A DNA stretch of 64,000 nt from Lachnospiraceae bacterium (GCA_910576385.1 CAJTIR010000001.1:210091-274090); one strand, 5' to 3'. Positions 1 through 9,078 are shown, counted from the stretch's first letter. Notes: generated by a model from the sequence alone, not told the origin. Program-made: numbers and translations.

Positions 1-258
1 ATGGGAGGACTTAAGAAGAAAAGCCCAGAGGACTTGCAGGAAGTTGCCAATAGAAGTATCACCCAGACCTTGACTAGAAGTATCAATACTTCATTGACTA
101 CATTTATTATGGTGTTTGTGCTCTTCATTCTCGGTGTCAGTTCAATTCGGGAATTTGCACTGCCATTGATGGCAGGTATTATCTGCGGTGGTTATTCCTC
201 CGTATGTATTACAGGAGCACTGTGGTATGTATTTAAAGTAAAATTTGCTAAGAAATAA
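1..258 (+). CDS. secF: Protein translocase subunit SecF, C-terminal part
   Basis: This is the last 85 residues of a gene that begins before the window, so the ATG at base 1 is probably an internal methionine. The segment TLTRSINTSLTT followed by two hydrophobic stretches (about residues 33-52 and 54-78) is typical of the last two membrane helices of SecF, the inner-membrane partner of SecD that uses proton motive force to help SecYEG-SecA export. It may equally be the end of a SecDF fusion, which cannot be told from here. It ends in a basic tail (VKFAKK) and is followed by a good terminator at 288-340. Family assignment is by recognised sequence pattern; the N-terminal part is not visible. 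Confidence 0.85.
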   Translation: MGGLKKKSPEDLQEVANRSITQTLTRSINTSLTTFIMVFVLFILGVSSIREFALPLMAGIICGGYSSVCITGALWYVFKVKFAKK

Positions 259-287
259 CGGTATTATTGTTTTGGCGGAGTAATAGG

Positions 288-340
288 ATCCTTGGAAACC
301 AAAATCATATGTAGTATGGTTTGGTTTCTGGGGATTTTTA
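288..340 (+). terminator. Rho-independent terminator after secF
   Basis: ATCC-N2-GGAAACCAAA pairs with TTTGGTTTC-N2-GGAT around a loop of about 16 bases, followed by TTTTTA. It separates secF from the next gene. Confidence 0.75.
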
Positions 341-346
341 TCTATG

Positions 347-374
347 ATTCAAGAACGCCGAGGTGTTCTTGAAT
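347..374. repeat. Perfect 10-bp hairpin in the leader of the nucleotidyltransferase gene
   Basis: ATTCAAGAAC (347-356) and GTTCTTGAAT (365-374) are perfect inverted repeats with an 8-base loop. It lies 24 bases before the ATG at 399 and has no T-run, so it is more likely an mRNA structure or an operator than a terminator. Its function is unknown. Confidence 0.6.
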
Positions 375-398
375 GCCATTTAGAAAGCAGGTGTATTT

Positions 399-1163
399 AT
401 GACAGATGAAATGATAAAGACGATTATTGAAGATAAATTAAAAGAGGTGGAAAAGCAGGAGAATGTCCGTATTATCGCTGCTGTGGAATCTGGTAGCCGC
501 TCATGGGGCTTTGCGTCGCCTGACAGTGATTATGATGTAAGGTTTCTCTATGTCAGAGACAGGCAGAGTTATCTGAGGCTGGATGAAGTCAGAGATGTGA
601 TTGAATGGCAGTTGGATGAGGTTCTTGATATCAATGGATGGGATATCAAAAAAGCACTGCAATTGCTTTATAAATCAAATCCAACTGTTTTTGAATGGTG
701 TTCCTCTCCTGTTTTATATCGCACTTCTCCAGAGTTTGAGGAACTCAAAAAGCTGCTTCCAATGTATTTTTCAAAGAAAAAAGGCTTATATCACTATTGG
801 CATATGGCGGAATCAAATTACCGCACTTATCTGCACACAGATCAAGTCAGAGCTAAGAAGTACTTTTATGTACTGCGTCCGTTATTGGCAGCAAAATGGA
901 TTTTAGATAAAGAATGCCCGCCGCCAATGCTTTTTTCAGAGCTAGTAGAAGCAGAATTAGAAGATTGTTTGAAACCAGAATTGGAACGGTTACTAGAAAT
1001 GAAAAAAGAATTGCCAGAAATGGGATTGGTGCCAAGAATTGATAAGTTAAATAAATATATGGAAGATTCTATGGTTATGGTAAAGGGATGGGCAGATCAA
1101 ATGCTGGGCAGCTCCCAGACGTGGGATTGTCTGAATCAATATTTTTGGAAGCTGCTGGCATAA
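399..1163 (+). CDS. Predicted nucleotidyltransferase (COG3541-like)
   Basis: The 254-residue protein has a nucleotidyltransferase active-site signature near residues 31-46, GSRSWGFASPDSDYDV, which gives the GS-x10-DxD arrangement of DNA polymerase beta-like (MNT) enzymes. The later part (YHYWHMAESNYR, VRAKKYFYVLRPLLAA) fits the helical C-terminal half of the YcgL/COG3541 group. These cytosolic proteins presumably move a nucleotide onto a substrate that is not established. There is no adjacent HEPN gene, so it does not look like a MNT-HEPN toxin-antitoxin pair. It stands alone, with an AGCAGGTG ribosome binding site, and converges on the antiporter gene with only 5 bases between stop codons. 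Family confident, biological role unknown. Confidence 0.8.
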   Translation: MTDEMIKTIIEDKLKEVEKQENVRIIAAVESGSRSWGFASPDSDYDVRFLYVRDRQSYLRLDEVRDVIEWQLDEVLDINGWDIKKALQLLYKSNPTVFEWCSSPVLYRTSPEFEELKKLLPMYFSKKKGLYHYWHMAESNYRTYLHTDQVRAKKYFYVLRPLLAAKWILDKECPPPMLFSELVEAELEDCLKPELERLLEMKKELPEMGLVPRIDKLNKYMEDSMVMVKGWADQMLGSSQTWDCLNQYFWKLLA

Positions 1164-1168
1164 AAAAT

Positions 1169-2758
1169 TTACTTGTAAATGACTACCCGATCACCTGACT
1201 GGATGATTGTGCTGCCCTGGGGAATAATATTTTTATCTCCCCGTTTAATGAGAGCGATCAAAAGGTTTTTAGGAAGTTTTAATTCAGCAATGGTGCAGTC
1301 ACACCAATTATGGGCCGAATCAATGAGAATTTCCTTTAATTTATTATCGTTTTCACTGCGGTATGCAGGTACGCTTAAGATAATCGTATCTTCCGCGAGA
1401 ATCGTAGTGTTTCCACGGGGAATCAGTGTGTCATTGTCCCGTTTCACCATCAGGGCAAGGGAGCCCGTCGGAAAACTTACATCTTCAATTTTGCGGTTTT
1501 CCCAGTTATGTCCATGAGGAATAAACATGCGCATCAGAGTTAGTTCTGAATCGTCCTGATAGTCATTGAAGGTTTTGCGGATGTCGGAGCTGTTGTCAAC
1601 CATGCGAAGCTTTCGGGCGGCCATTGGCAGCAGAGAACCTTGGATGGCAACAGACAATAGAGAGATAAAAAATACTATATGAAATAGATCATGCTTTAAT
1701 TCTGTGCCGCCTGCAATTACCATAATGGCAAATACGATGGAAGCTGCGCCGCGCAGTCCTGACCAAGCGACAAGAAGGCATTGCCGTATGGAGGAGCGGA
1801 AAGGAAGCAGAATTAGAAATACGGCTGCTGGACGGGCTACAAAGGTTAAAAACAGAGCAATCAGCAGCGCAGGGGCTAATAATCCAGGAAGCAAATGAGG
1901 GAAAGACAAGAGTCCCAACAAGAAAAAGATCAGGATCTGGGCCAGTCCAGTGATGCCGTCGAAAAAATGAACGAGCGTGACTTTGTTATTGATGGGGCTG
2001 TTTCCGAGGATAATGCCTGTGAGATAGACACTCAGATAGCCATTGCCGCCGATTAATGTGGGCAGTGCGTAGGAGAGCAGCACAAGGGCAATCACAAAAA
2101 CGGTGTCCATGCCCTCAGCAATCAATTCTCCTTTGCGCAGCGCAAAGATTCCTAAATAGGCGCTGGCAATTCCGATGGTGATTCCAAAACCAATCTGAGT
2201 GAGCATCATCAGTGGAACAGATGTGCTGTTGTCACCAGAAAGCATGGCCAGGGCAACCATCGTCAGCATATAGGCCATAGGGTCATTGCTGCCGCTCTCG
2301 ATTTCCAAAAGTGGAGCTGTGGAGTGTTTTAAATTCAGATTTTTTGAGCGCAGAATGGAAAATACGGAGGCTGCGTCGGTAGAACTTAAAACGGCGCCAA
2401 TCAGAAAACTTTCAGAAAAAGAAAGATGTAAAATCTGATAACAGAAGAAACAAGTCAGAAGAGCTGTGATGATTACGCCTAAAGTGGAGAGAAGCACAGC
2501 TTTCAGAGCCACTGGACGCGCAGTCTGCCATTTGGTGCCAAAACCACCATAAAACATAATAAAAATCAATGCAATGGTACAAAGCTGTTCGGTTATTATA
2601 TAATTGTTGAAGGAAATTTTAAAGAGTCCGTCAGAGCCGAATATCATACCAAGAGCCATGAAGCACAGAAGTGCAGGCATTCCAAATTTACTGGAAAAAC
2701 GATTTGCTATGATACAGGAGAGGATGACGGCACAGCATAATAGAAGTATAATTGCCAT
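1169..2758 (-). CDS. Potassium/proton antiporter, NhaP2/CvrA-like (CPA1 family)
   Basis: The 529-residue protein has about 12 hydrophobic segments in the first 385 residues, with the CPA-family signatures LSSTDAASVFSILRS and ESGSNDPMAYMLT. These carry the acidic residues expected to bind cation and proton. The region after residue 395 is hydrophilic and contains two TrkA-C-like segments, each with a GDxxIIPxGxTxI pattern near residues 440-460 and 505-525. That layout matches NhaP2 (CvrA), which exports K+ or Na+ in exchange for protons and is gated through the cytosolic regulatory part. An AGGACG ribosome binding site sits before the ATG. The stop is 5 bases from the convergent nucleotidyltransferase gene. 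The exact ion specificity is inferred, not shown. Confidence 0.85.
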   Translation of the reverse strand: MAIILLLCCAVILSCIIANRFSSKFGMPALLCFMALGMIFGSDGLFKISFNNYIITEQLCTIALIFIMFYGGFGTKWQTARPVALKAVLLSTLGVIITALLTCFFCYQILHLSFSESFLIGAVLSSTDAASVFSILRSKNLNLKHSTAPLLEIESGSNDPMAYMLTMVALAMLSGDNSTSVPLMMLTQIGFGITIGIASAYLGIFALRKGELIAEGMDTVFVIALVLLSYALPTLIGGNGYLSVYLTGIILGNSPINNKVTLVHFFDGITGLAQILIFFLLGLLSFPHLLPGLLAPALLIALFLTFVARPAAVFLILLPFRSSIRQCLLVAWSGLRGAASIVFAIMVIAGGTELKHDLFHIVFFISLLSVAIQGSLLPMAARKLRMVDNSSDIRKTFNDYQDDSELTLMRMFIPHGHNWENRKIEDVSFPTGSLALMVKRDNDTLIPRGNTTILAEDTIILSVPAYRSENDNKLKEILIDSAHNWCDCTIAELKLPKNLLIALIKRGDKNIIPQGSTIIQSGDRVVIYK

Positions 2759-2862
2759 ATCGTTACGTCCTTTCTGTATAAGTAAAAATAGACGGTATTT
2801 TTGTGATGGTGCGAATTGCTTATGTAGTATTTATAAATATGTGCGCCTGCCGTCTGATAGAT

Positions 2863-2965
2863 AAGGGGCTGTTGCAAAATGAAGCTTATATACAATATAT
2901 GGATAAGAATCTTGCGTTCTAAATGCCATATTTTGCATATACCAACTATTTTGCAACAGCCCCTT
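2863..2965. mobile_element. MITE-like element with 18-bp perfect terminal inverted repeats
   Basis: AAGGGGCTGTTGCAAAAT (2863-2880) is repeated exactly in inverse orientation at 2948-2965. The 67-bp interior is AT-rich and codes for nothing. The end GGGGCTGTTGCAAAA resembles the termini of several transposase families in Firmicutes, so this is probably a non-autonomous remnant. It begins 3 bp after the stop of the leftward membrane operon and may also end its transcription. Confidence 0.6.
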
Positions 2966-2968
2966 CTT

Positions 2969-3286
2969 TTAGTTGCGGATATTTTCAAGAGCCTGTTTGA
3001 TGACACCTTTTGGATCTTTCAATAACACAAGAATGAGCCAGAGAAGTAAGCCAAATACAACTGCACAGATGCCTAGAAAGAAATCATTTAGCAGATCTGC
3101 TGGCGATGGCTTAAAATATTCAGTCTGAAGTTGCACGTATTCAAAGACAGCATCTGTCAACCACATCAGTGAAGCACCCCAATATATTAAGCTGAGTGTT
3201 CCGGTTTTCATCTCATTTCTACTGTCTTTTTGATACCATATGATCGTGGTGATAATTGCCGCCAGGACAGCCGTCAGTAAGGTCAT
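2969..3286 (-). CDS. Small membrane protein of unknown function
   Basis: I do not recognise this 105-residue protein. It has an N-terminal hydrophobic segment (about residues 2-17), a middle one (32-45) and a C-terminal one (67-90), then a charged tail. It overlaps the upstream gene by 4 bp (ATGA), so the two are translationally coupled and probably form a membrane complex. The overall form (short, about three membrane segments, basic tail) is reminiscent of holin-like proteins, but I see no family signature and no lysin gene nearby. Confidence 0.65.
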   Translation of the reverse strand: MTLLTAVLAAIITTIIWYQKDSRNEMKTGTLSLIYWGASLMWLTDAVFEYVQLQTEYFKPSPADLLNDFFLGICAVVFGLLLWLILVLLKDPKGVIKQALENIRN

Positions 3287-3708
3287 TGATTCCTCCCTCT
3301 GTGAGCCTTAACCTTTACTGCCTGTTGGGGGCGCTTTTCAATTACATTTGAGGCAGTGGTTATTCCCACCCAAACAGCAGAAACCAATAGAGCCATTGCC
3401 ACACCGACCGTCGACATTTCTTGGAGCATTTCAGATCTGGCAATTGGATTTTCGGCTGCGGTTAAAAAAGGAAACCACGGCACAACCTCACCATGCCAAA
3501 TATGCTCAAAAGCAAGAAGCGCAGAACCTCCCCAAAGCATATTGTTGAGCCATTTCAGTTTATGGGAAAAAGGAATTTTTATCTGTGTATCAATTGCAGC
3601 ATTGATGCTGTCAGAGGCAGACATCTCTTTTTCTTCTTTTGATTTTACAATTTTGGTTATTATTGTTGTCGCCACTGCCTCTCCAGCGGGTACTAAAAAA
3701 CATGCCAT
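3283..3708 (-). CDS. Membrane protein of unknown function, first gene of a two-gene operon
   Basis: The product is 141 residues from the ATG at 3708. This start is preferred over the upstream in-frame ATG at 3726 because AAAGGAG lies at the right distance before it. The N-terminus MACFLVPAGEAV is followed by a short hydrophobic stretch, a charged SKEEKEMS segment, and further hydrophobic segments near residues 55-68 and 95-115. It ends in a basic tail (QQAVKVKAHRGRNQ). The stop overlaps the start of the next gene. I recognise similar conserved pairs in Lachnospiraceae by appearance only and cannot name a function. Confidence 0.65.
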   Translation of the reverse strand: MACFLVPAGEAVATTIITKIVKSKEEKEMSASDSINAAIDTQIKIPFSHKLKWLNNMLWGGSALLAFEHIWHGEVVPWFPFLTAAENPIARSEMLQEMSTVGVAMALLVSAVWVGITTASNVIEKRPQQAVKVKAHRGRNQ

Positions 3709-3841
3709 ATAAATGTCTCCTTTCATACTTAAGTCAGTGTCTTATTTTGTTATGTAGGATATTATTGTATCATAATGATTTCGTAGGAGCAATAGCAGCG
3801 GAGAGCTTTCTGAATAAATCTCCTTATGCTTTCCCGTCCAC

Positions 3842-3882
3842 AAAAAGTCCCCATTTCCCTCAAGGTAAGGGAGATGGGGACT
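3842..3882 (-). terminator. Rho-independent terminator, leftward
   Basis: AGTCCCCATTTCCCT (3846-3860) pairs with AGGGAGATGGGGACT (3868-3882), 14 of 15 positions. On the minus strand the hairpin is followed by TTTTTG. It ends the transcript of the 199-residue gene at 3917-4516. Confidence 0.85.
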
Positions 3883-3916
3883 CACCCAGTGTTATGTTCT
3901 TAAGCAAGATGCAGGA

Positions 3917-4516
3917 TTAGGCTTGTGTCTTTACGCCAGCCCACTCATCGAATTTATCCATAACCGCGTCATAAGTTCTCTGAGAGATATCCGGGAGTTT
4001 GGAACCCCAGGATTTGGTAGCTGCCTTAAAGCCTTTTTCAAAAGCGGCGCGCATTTTCTCAGCTTTCTCTGGATCATCTCCTACCAATGCTTTGGCGAAG
4101 TCAATGATACGGTCAGAGGTCTGTTTAACACCCCAGTAGCCATCCTCTGCAATGTCTTTCTGAGCTTGAGCCTTGACGTCTGCACTGACAGTGAAATTAC
4201 CTTTTGCGAGGAATTTCCACATATTGTCTGCCTGTCCGATTCTGGTTCCCTGGTTGCCCATCATCTGCTGTACCAGGCTCTTAAGCTGATTCGTTCTCTC
4301 CTCTGCATCTTTCTTTAAACGAGCAACGACATCTTCTTTGGCATAGATGCCTTTTGCAGAAGCGTAAGCACCGCCCTTTTCATATGTTACACCTTTATTT
4401 TTTGAAGATTCTTTTTCAGCAGCCTTGGTGTTTGTATCCTCATTCTTATAAGTATTCTGCTGAATAGTTGAGGTATAAGCTGCTGTATTGGTAGTATTAA
4501 TACTGTTTACACTCAT
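3917..4516 (-). CDS. Conserved hypothetical protein, Ser/Thr/Asn-rich N-terminus
   Basis: The 199-residue protein has no signal peptide or membrane segment. Residues 1-60 are low in complexity (Asn, Thr, Ser, Lys). Residues 60-100 look helical, and residues 105-190 form a compact domain with the pattern DGYWGVKQTSDRIIDFAKAL, then DPEKAEKMRAAFEKGF and WGSKLPDISQRTYDAV. I recall this C-terminal pattern from hypothetical proteins of motile or spore-forming Clostridia but know no experimentally supported role. The N-terminus resembles that of flagellar or cell-surface accessory proteins only loosely. The gene stands alone and has its own terminator at 3842-3882. Confidence 0.7.
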   Translation of the reverse strand: MSVNSINTTNTAAYTSTIQQNTYKNEDTNTKAAEKESSKNKGVTYEKGGAYASAKGIYAKEDVVARLKKDAEERTNQLKSLVQQMMGNQGTRIGQADNMWKFLAKGNFTVSADVKAQAQKDIAEDGYWGVKQTSDRIIDFAKALVGDDPEKAEKMRAAFEKGFKAATKSWGSKLPDISQRTYDAVMDKFDEWAGVKTQA

Positions 4517-4688
4517 ATTATGCCCCTCCTTGGCAAAAATTGGTTATCCATAACCGTTTTAATTAGTTAATAGTTCTTACTAACTATATCGGAGTTAAAA
4601 GGAAATAATTAACACTGATGATTGACATTTTGATTAAAAAATGTTTAACTAATATCAGAAAATGTATACAAAATACAGGAGAAATACA

Positions 4689-5561
4689 ATGTACGAAATG
4701 AGGTTAAAAGCGCTTGCTAAAATTAATCTGGGACTGGATGTATTAAGGCGCCGGGAAGACGGATATCACGAGGTTTGTATGGTGATGCAGACCCTAAGTT
4801 TATATGACAGAATTATTATCAAGAAATTAGAAAAGCAAGAAATACAGGTTAAGACCAACTTATTTTATGTGCCAGAAAATGAAAATAATCTGGTCTATCA
4901 GGCTGCACAGATTCTAATGGATGAATGTGATCTCAAGCAGGGTATTTATATTGATCTACAAAAATTTATCCCCGTGGCAGCAGGAATGGCGGGGGGGAGT
5001 TCTGATGCAGCGGCAGTGCTCTATGGTATGAATCGTATGTTTCGCTTGAATCTTTCACAGCAGCAGCTGATGGAGATTGGGCTTAAGATTGGGGCGGATG
5101 TGCCCTATTGTGTGATGCGGGGAACAGCTCTCGCGGAGGGGATTGGAGAGAAACTTACACCACTTGCGCCAATGCCTATTTGCAAAGTGCTGGTGGCTAA
5201 GCCTCCGATCTGTGTTTCCACAAAGTTTGTCTATGAAAATTTAACATTGGACAAGGATACAGAGCATCCTAGAATTGATCTTCTTATTGAGGGACTGCGT
5301 GAGGGAAATTTAAAGAAAATTGCCGCTCATATGGGAAATGTTTTGGAGAGTGTCACCATCCCTCATTATCCGGTGATTGCACAGATACGAGAGGAGATGC
5401 TTCATTATGGCGCCATAAATGCCATGATGAGTGGCAGCGGCCCCACAGTTTTTGGATTGTTTGAAGAGGAGGCGCAGGCGCAGAAGGCATATCAGAGCCT
5501 GCGGGAAGGGTCACTGGCCAAACAGGTGTATCTGACTGATATTTATAATATTCGCAGATAA
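4689..5561 (+). CDS. ispE: 4-diphosphocytidyl-2-C-methyl-D-erythritol kinase
   Basis: IspE phosphorylates CDP-methylerythritol in the MEP route to isopentenyl diphosphate. The start at 4689 is chosen because AGGAG (4677-4681) lies 7 bases before it; an in-frame ATG at 4662 has no such site. Diagnostic motifs are AKINLGLDVLRRREDGYHE at the N-terminus, the GHMP-kinase glycine loop PVAAGMAGGSSDAAA near residues 98-112, and the C-terminal MMSGSGPTVFGLF. The length of 290 residues is normal. It is followed 23 bp later by a GntR-type regulator, an arrangement I believe is seen in other clostridia. The product acts in the cytosol. Confidence 0.95.
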   Translation: MYEMRLKALAKINLGLDVLRRREDGYHEVCMVMQTLSLYDRIIIKKLEKQEIQVKTNLFYVPENENNLVYQAAQILMDECDLKQGIYIDLQKFIPVAAGMAGGSSDAAAVLYGMNRMFRLNLSQQQLMEIGLKIGADVPYCVMRGTALAEGIGEKLTPLAPMPICKVLVAKPPICVSTKFVYENLTLDKDTEHPRIDLLIEGLREGNLKKIAAHMGNVLESVTIPHYPVIAQIREEMLHYGAINAMMSGSGPTVFGLFEEEAQAQKAYQSLREGSLAKQVYLTDIYNIRR

Positions 5562-5584
5562 AGTAATGAAGCAGGAGGAGAGGG

Positions 5585-6259
5585 ATGACAGATAAACTGG
5601 AATTAAATATGAATGCATATCTTCCACTGCGGGACGTAGTATTTCATACCCTGCGGGAAGCGATTTTAAAAGGGGAATTGAAACCAGGGGAAAGACTGAT
5701 GGAGTTGCAGCTTGCCTCTAAATTGGGCGTGAGCCGTACGCCGATCCGAGAGGCCATTCGTATGCTTGAGCTGGAGGGATTGGCGGTGACAGTGCCCAGG
5801 AAAGGGGCTGAGGTTGCCAAGATGACAGAAAAAGATATGGAGGATGTGCTGCAGATTCGACGCGCTTTGGATGAGCTTGCGGTCAGTCTAGCCTGTGACA
5901 ATATGACAGAGGAAAAATTACAACAGCTTTATAAAGCGATGATTCGTTTTGAGGAGAGTACCCAAAGTGGAGATGTGAAACAAACAGCTCAGACAGATGT
6001 GGAATTTCATGAGGTCATTTACCAGGCTGCAGATAATCCCAAACTGGTAAATATGCTTAATAATCTGCGGGAACAAATGTATCGTTATCGGGTTGAATAT
6101 TTAAAAAATGATGATGTATATCCAAGACTGATTGAAGAGCACAAGAAGATCTATGAGGGACTGAAACAGAAGGATAAGGGTACAGTGATAGAGATTGTGG
6201 GCTATCATGTGGTAAATCAGGAGATTATGGTAAAAAATATTATTCATAAACAGGAATAA
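5585..6259 (+). CDS. GntR-family transcriptional regulator (FadR/FCD subfamily)
   Basis: The 224-residue protein has an N-terminal winged helix (about residues 13-78) with LKPGERLMELQLASKLGVSRTPIREAIRMLELEGL, shown here only as its two key parts: RLMELQLASKLGVSRTP and IREAIRMLELEGL. The all-helical FCD effector domain follows (about 88-215), with its metal/ligand residues suggested by DVEFHEVIYQAADN and the C-terminal GYHVVNQE. FCD regulators bind small organic acids and usually repress nearby metabolic genes. Here no metabolic gene is adjacent: ispE lies upstream on the same strand and the ger operon downstream beyond a terminator. The GGAGGAGAGGG site before the ATG is strong. Ligand unknown. 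Confidence 0.88.
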   Translation: MTDKLELNMNAYLPLRDVVFHTLREAILKGELKPGERLMELQLASKLGVSRTPIREAIRMLELEGLAVTVPRKGAEVAKMTEKDMEDVLQIRRALDELAVSLACDNMTEEKLQQLYKAMIRFEESTQSGDVKQTAQTDVEFHEVIYQAADNPKLVNMLNNLREQMYRYRVEYLKNDDVYPRLIEEHKKIYEGLKQKDKGTVIEIVGYHVVNQEIMVKNIIHKQE

Positions 6260-6294
6260 AAAGGAAAATTTGGGAAAATATAATAGTAATGTAA

Positions 6295-6329
6295 GAAAAA
6301 GGATAGGCAGACTGCTTATTCTTTTTTTA
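6295..6329 (+). terminator. Terminator after the GntR-family gene
   Basis: AGGATAGGCAG pairs (with G-T pairs) with CTGCTTATTCT around a very small loop and runs into TTTTTTTAT. It separates the regulator from the ger operon. Confidence 0.65.
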
Positions 6330-6435
6330 TCTTATCGGAAATTCCTTTGGATTTAATGAATAAGAAAATTATGCGCACTTGCTCGCTTTGTTCTAGAAGA
6401 AAATTAGAAAATAGAGAAAGGAAAATGTACAAATT

Positions 6436-7941
6436 ATGCCAATTCAGATCACTGCTGATTTGCGGGAAAATATTAGAAATTTTGAGGAACTTTTTTCGGA
6501 TTGTGCAGATATTAAAAAACGCAATATTAAAGTTGGAAAAAATTTGCAAGAGGAATGTTATATCGCCTATATTGAGGTGGCGCTAAGCAGTGTGGATTGG
6601 AAAGATTCCGCTGTGGGAAAATTCTTAGGAAAACTGCGCTCTTTGCCAGAAGAAGAGCTTGCAGCTTACGTGAGGGATAATGTGGAGGATATCTCAGATT
6701 CTCAGCCCTTTTTAACCATAGAAGATGCGGCGCAGGCAATGCTTACTGGGGATGTATTGTTTTTTCTTAATGGTTACAACAAAGCTCTAAAGATTCCTGA
6801 TAAGGGCTATCCTAGCAGGGGGGTCTATGAGACAGAATCGGAAAAAGTAATCCGTGGTTCCAATGAGGGATTTTCTGAGTCTGTAAAGTTGAATACAGCA
6901 CTAATCCGCAAACGTCTGCGCAGTCCCCATGTCAAGGTGAAAGAGAGCTTTGCCGGCCGGCGCACACATACCAATGTAGATCTGGTTTATATGAAAGATT
7001 TAATCCATCCGGGGATGCTTGAGGAGATTGAAAAACGTCTCGGAGAATTTGAGATTGATGGAACCTTAGACAGCGGAATTATTGAACAGCTTACCGAGAA
7101 ACGAAAGTATTCACCATTTCCACAGTTTCAGACTACACAGCGGCCAGATCGGGCGGCGATGGCTATCTTGGAGGGAAGAATTGTATTGTTATCAGACAAT
7201 TCACCGGTGGCTCTGATTCTTCCGGCAACTTACAATACTTATATTCAGACCAGTGACGATTATTACAGTCGTTGGGAGATCGCTTCTTTTACTCGGGCGC
7301 TGCGCTATCTGGCCTCTTTTATGGCGATGGTTTTTCCAGGATTGTATCTGGCAATGACCAATTTCCATACTCAGATTGTGCCCACAGCGCTGCTGCTCTC
7401 TCTGGCAGCAGCCAGACAAGGCGTGCCGTTTCCAGCTATGGTGGAAGTAATTCTAATGGAGATTGCCTTTGAGCTGCTGCGGGAGGCCGGAGTGCGCCTG
7501 CCGGGAGCCAATGGAAACACGATAGGAATTGTTGGTGGTTTGATTATTGGGCAGGCGGCTGTGGATGCCAATATAGTCAGTCCGATTGTGGTAATTGTGG
7601 TGGCGTTGACAGCGTTGTGTTCCTTTGCAGTGCCCAATGAGGAATTTGCCACTGCCTTCCGAATTTTAAAATTTATGTTTATTTTTCTCTGTGGCAGTCT
7701 GGGATTGTTTGGATTTTTGACAGGGTTGTTGGTGGTATTGATTCATTTATCTCATCTGGAGAGTTTTGGCATTCCTTATCTGGCTCCGTTTGTGGGCGCT
7801 GATTTAAACGGTTATCAGGATGAGCGAGACACTTTTTTGCGGCTGCCCCTAAACTTTTTAAAAAAGCGTCCAGTATATACCAGGGAGGGCGCCCGTACCA
7901 AATTGAAATTTAATCAGCAAAAAGAGAAGCAAAAGAAGTAG
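6436..7941 (+). CDS. Spore germination protein, GerAA/GerKA family (A subunit)
   Basis: This 501-residue protein is the large subunit of a GerA-type nutrient germinant receptor in the inner spore membrane. It has a soluble N-terminal half (to about residue 275) with the conserved pattern HVKVKESFAGRRTHTNVDLVY, and a membrane half with SDDYYSRWEIASFTRALRYLASF, the LPGANGNTIGIVGGLIIGQAAV segment (split here as LPGANGNTIGIVGG and LIIGQAAV) and further hydrophobic helices. The ribosome binding site AAAGGA lies unusually far (13 bases) from the ATG, but no better start is visible. It leads a three-gene operon in the normal A-B-C order. The germinant cannot be read from sequence. Confidence 0.95.
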   Translation: MPIQITADLRENIRNFEELFSDCADIKKRNIKVGKNLQEECYIAYIEVALSSVDWKDSAVGKFLGKLRSLPEEELAAYVRDNVEDISDSQPFLTIEDAAQAMLTGDVLFFLNGYNKALKIPDKGYPSRGVYETESEKVIRGSNEGFSESVKLNTALIRKRLRSPHVKVKESFAGRRTHTNVDLVYMKDLIHPGMLEEIEKRLGEFEIDGTLDSGIIEQLTEKRKYSPFPQFQTTQRPDRAAMAILEGRIVLLSDNSPVALILPATYNTYIQTSDDYYSRWEIASFTRALRYLASFMAMVFPGLYLAMTNFHTQIVPTALLLSLAAARQGVPFPAMVEVILMEIAFELLREAGVRLPGANGNTIGIVGGLIIGQAAVDANIVSPIVVIVVALTALCSFAVPNEEFATAFRILKFMFIFLCGSLGLFGFLTGLLVVLIHLSHLESFGIPYLAPFVGADLNGYQDERDTFLRLPLNFLKKRPVYTREGARTKLKFNQQKEKQKK

Positions 7942-7968
7942 TACAGGAAATGAAAAAGGAGAGGTATC

Positions 7969-9078
7969 ATGTTTGCAGATAATTGGAAAATATCATTACG
8001 ACAGATAAAAAGGCTGTTTATCTTAGATATTTTTGGCATTAGCAGCCTGATTCTTCCAGGTATTTTTTCAACGTTGACGGGAGCAGATGGCATGCTGTGC
8101 TTAATATTGGGAACAGTGGGCGGAATAGTGTTATTATGGCTGATCGGTGCAAACCTGAAGTATATGGAAACAGATTATTATAATTATATAAAAGATACAG
8201 CAGGACAGCTTTTGGGCGATGTTATTATGGTGTTTTATTTTTTGTACTTTGTAACACTTTGCGGATTTGTATTGAATCAGGCCACGATGTTGGTCTTGAC
8301 CTGGCTGTTGCCAGATGGCTCCTGGCTGGGAGTTTGCATTTTACTTATACTGTTAGCAGTTTATGGCAGTATGCGTGGCATAGAGGGCAGAGCGAGGGTA
8401 TATGAAATTATATTTTGGTTTTTGGGGATCCCCTTGTTGATTATGCTGTTTTTGGCGGTTCAAGAGGTAGATACAGCGCGCTGGACGCCGATTGTCAGTT
8501 CTGGCGGCGCACAAATTTTGGGGGGAACTTTGGCGGTGCTGATCTTTACACTACCATTGACAGCCCTGCTGTTTTTAAAACCATTTTGCACAAAACCGCA
8601 GCAGCTTGCCTCCTGCGGCAGAAGGGCATTGTTTACCGTGATGGTATTGAATGCTCTCATTTATCTCATTCTTGTCGGAGTGTTTGGGCAAAATACAATG
8701 GGAATTTTGAAACGGCCAATTATAACCTTGATGGGCATGGTGAATCTTCCAGGAGGATTTTTTACTAGGCAGGATGTATTGATGACGGCTGTATGGTTTT
8801 TTGCCCTGTTTGCGCTTATGAATACAGGGATCTTTCAAGGGACCTTGATTTTAAAACAGTTATGTCAACAGTGCAAAGGATCTTGGACATTGTGGATCAC
8901 TGCGGTTTTGTCATTTTTTATTGCGAAAGGATTTTTTGAGTATAATTTTTTGACGGAAGTATTTGAAATTTATCAAAGCCATGTCGCATTGCCAGGAATG
9001 TTTTTGATTTTGCTGATTCTATTGTTCCTGCATTGGGTGAAGGAAGGAAAAACAGCCAAACAAGGAGGGAATCACTGA
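7969..9078 (+). CDS. Spore germination protein, GerAB/GerKB family (B subunit)
   Basis: The 369-residue protein has ten or so hydrophobic segments and belongs to the APC-superfamily transporter-like B subunits of germinant receptors, which are thought to hold the germinant binding site. The N-terminus ISLRQIKRLFILDIFGIS and the spacing of helices fit the family. Its gene lies 27 bp after the A subunit, with AAAGGAGAGG before the ATG, and its TGA overlaps the ATG of the C subunit by one base (TGATG), so B and C are translationally coupled. Confidence 0.93.
   Translation: MFADNWKISLRQIKRLFILDIFGISSLILPGIFSTLTGADGMLCLILGTVGGIVLLWLIGANLKYMETDYYNYIKDTAGQLLGDVIMVFYFLYFVTLCGFVLNQATMLVLTWLLPDGSWLGVCILLILLAVYGSMRGIEGRARVYEIIFWFLGIPLLIMLFLAVQEVDTARWTPIVSSGGAQILGGTLAVLIFTLPLTALLFLKPFCTKPQQLASCGRRALFTVMVLNALIYLILVGVFGQNTMGILKRPIITLMGMVNLPGGFFTRQDVLMTAVWFFALFALMNTGIFQGTLILKQLCQQCKGSWTLWITAVLSFFIAKGFFEYNFLTEVFEIYQSHVALPGMFLILLILLFLHWVKEGKTAKQGGNH

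Noticed and set aside
399..1163. MNT/HEPN toxin-antitoxin pair
   Set aside because: The nucleotidyltransferase is longer than MNT antitoxins and has no HEPN partner beside it.
4990..5000. G-run in ispE as a phase-variable tract
   Set aside because: The run codes for the essential glycine loop of the kinase, and the frame is intact. Contingency loci are not expected in such a gene.
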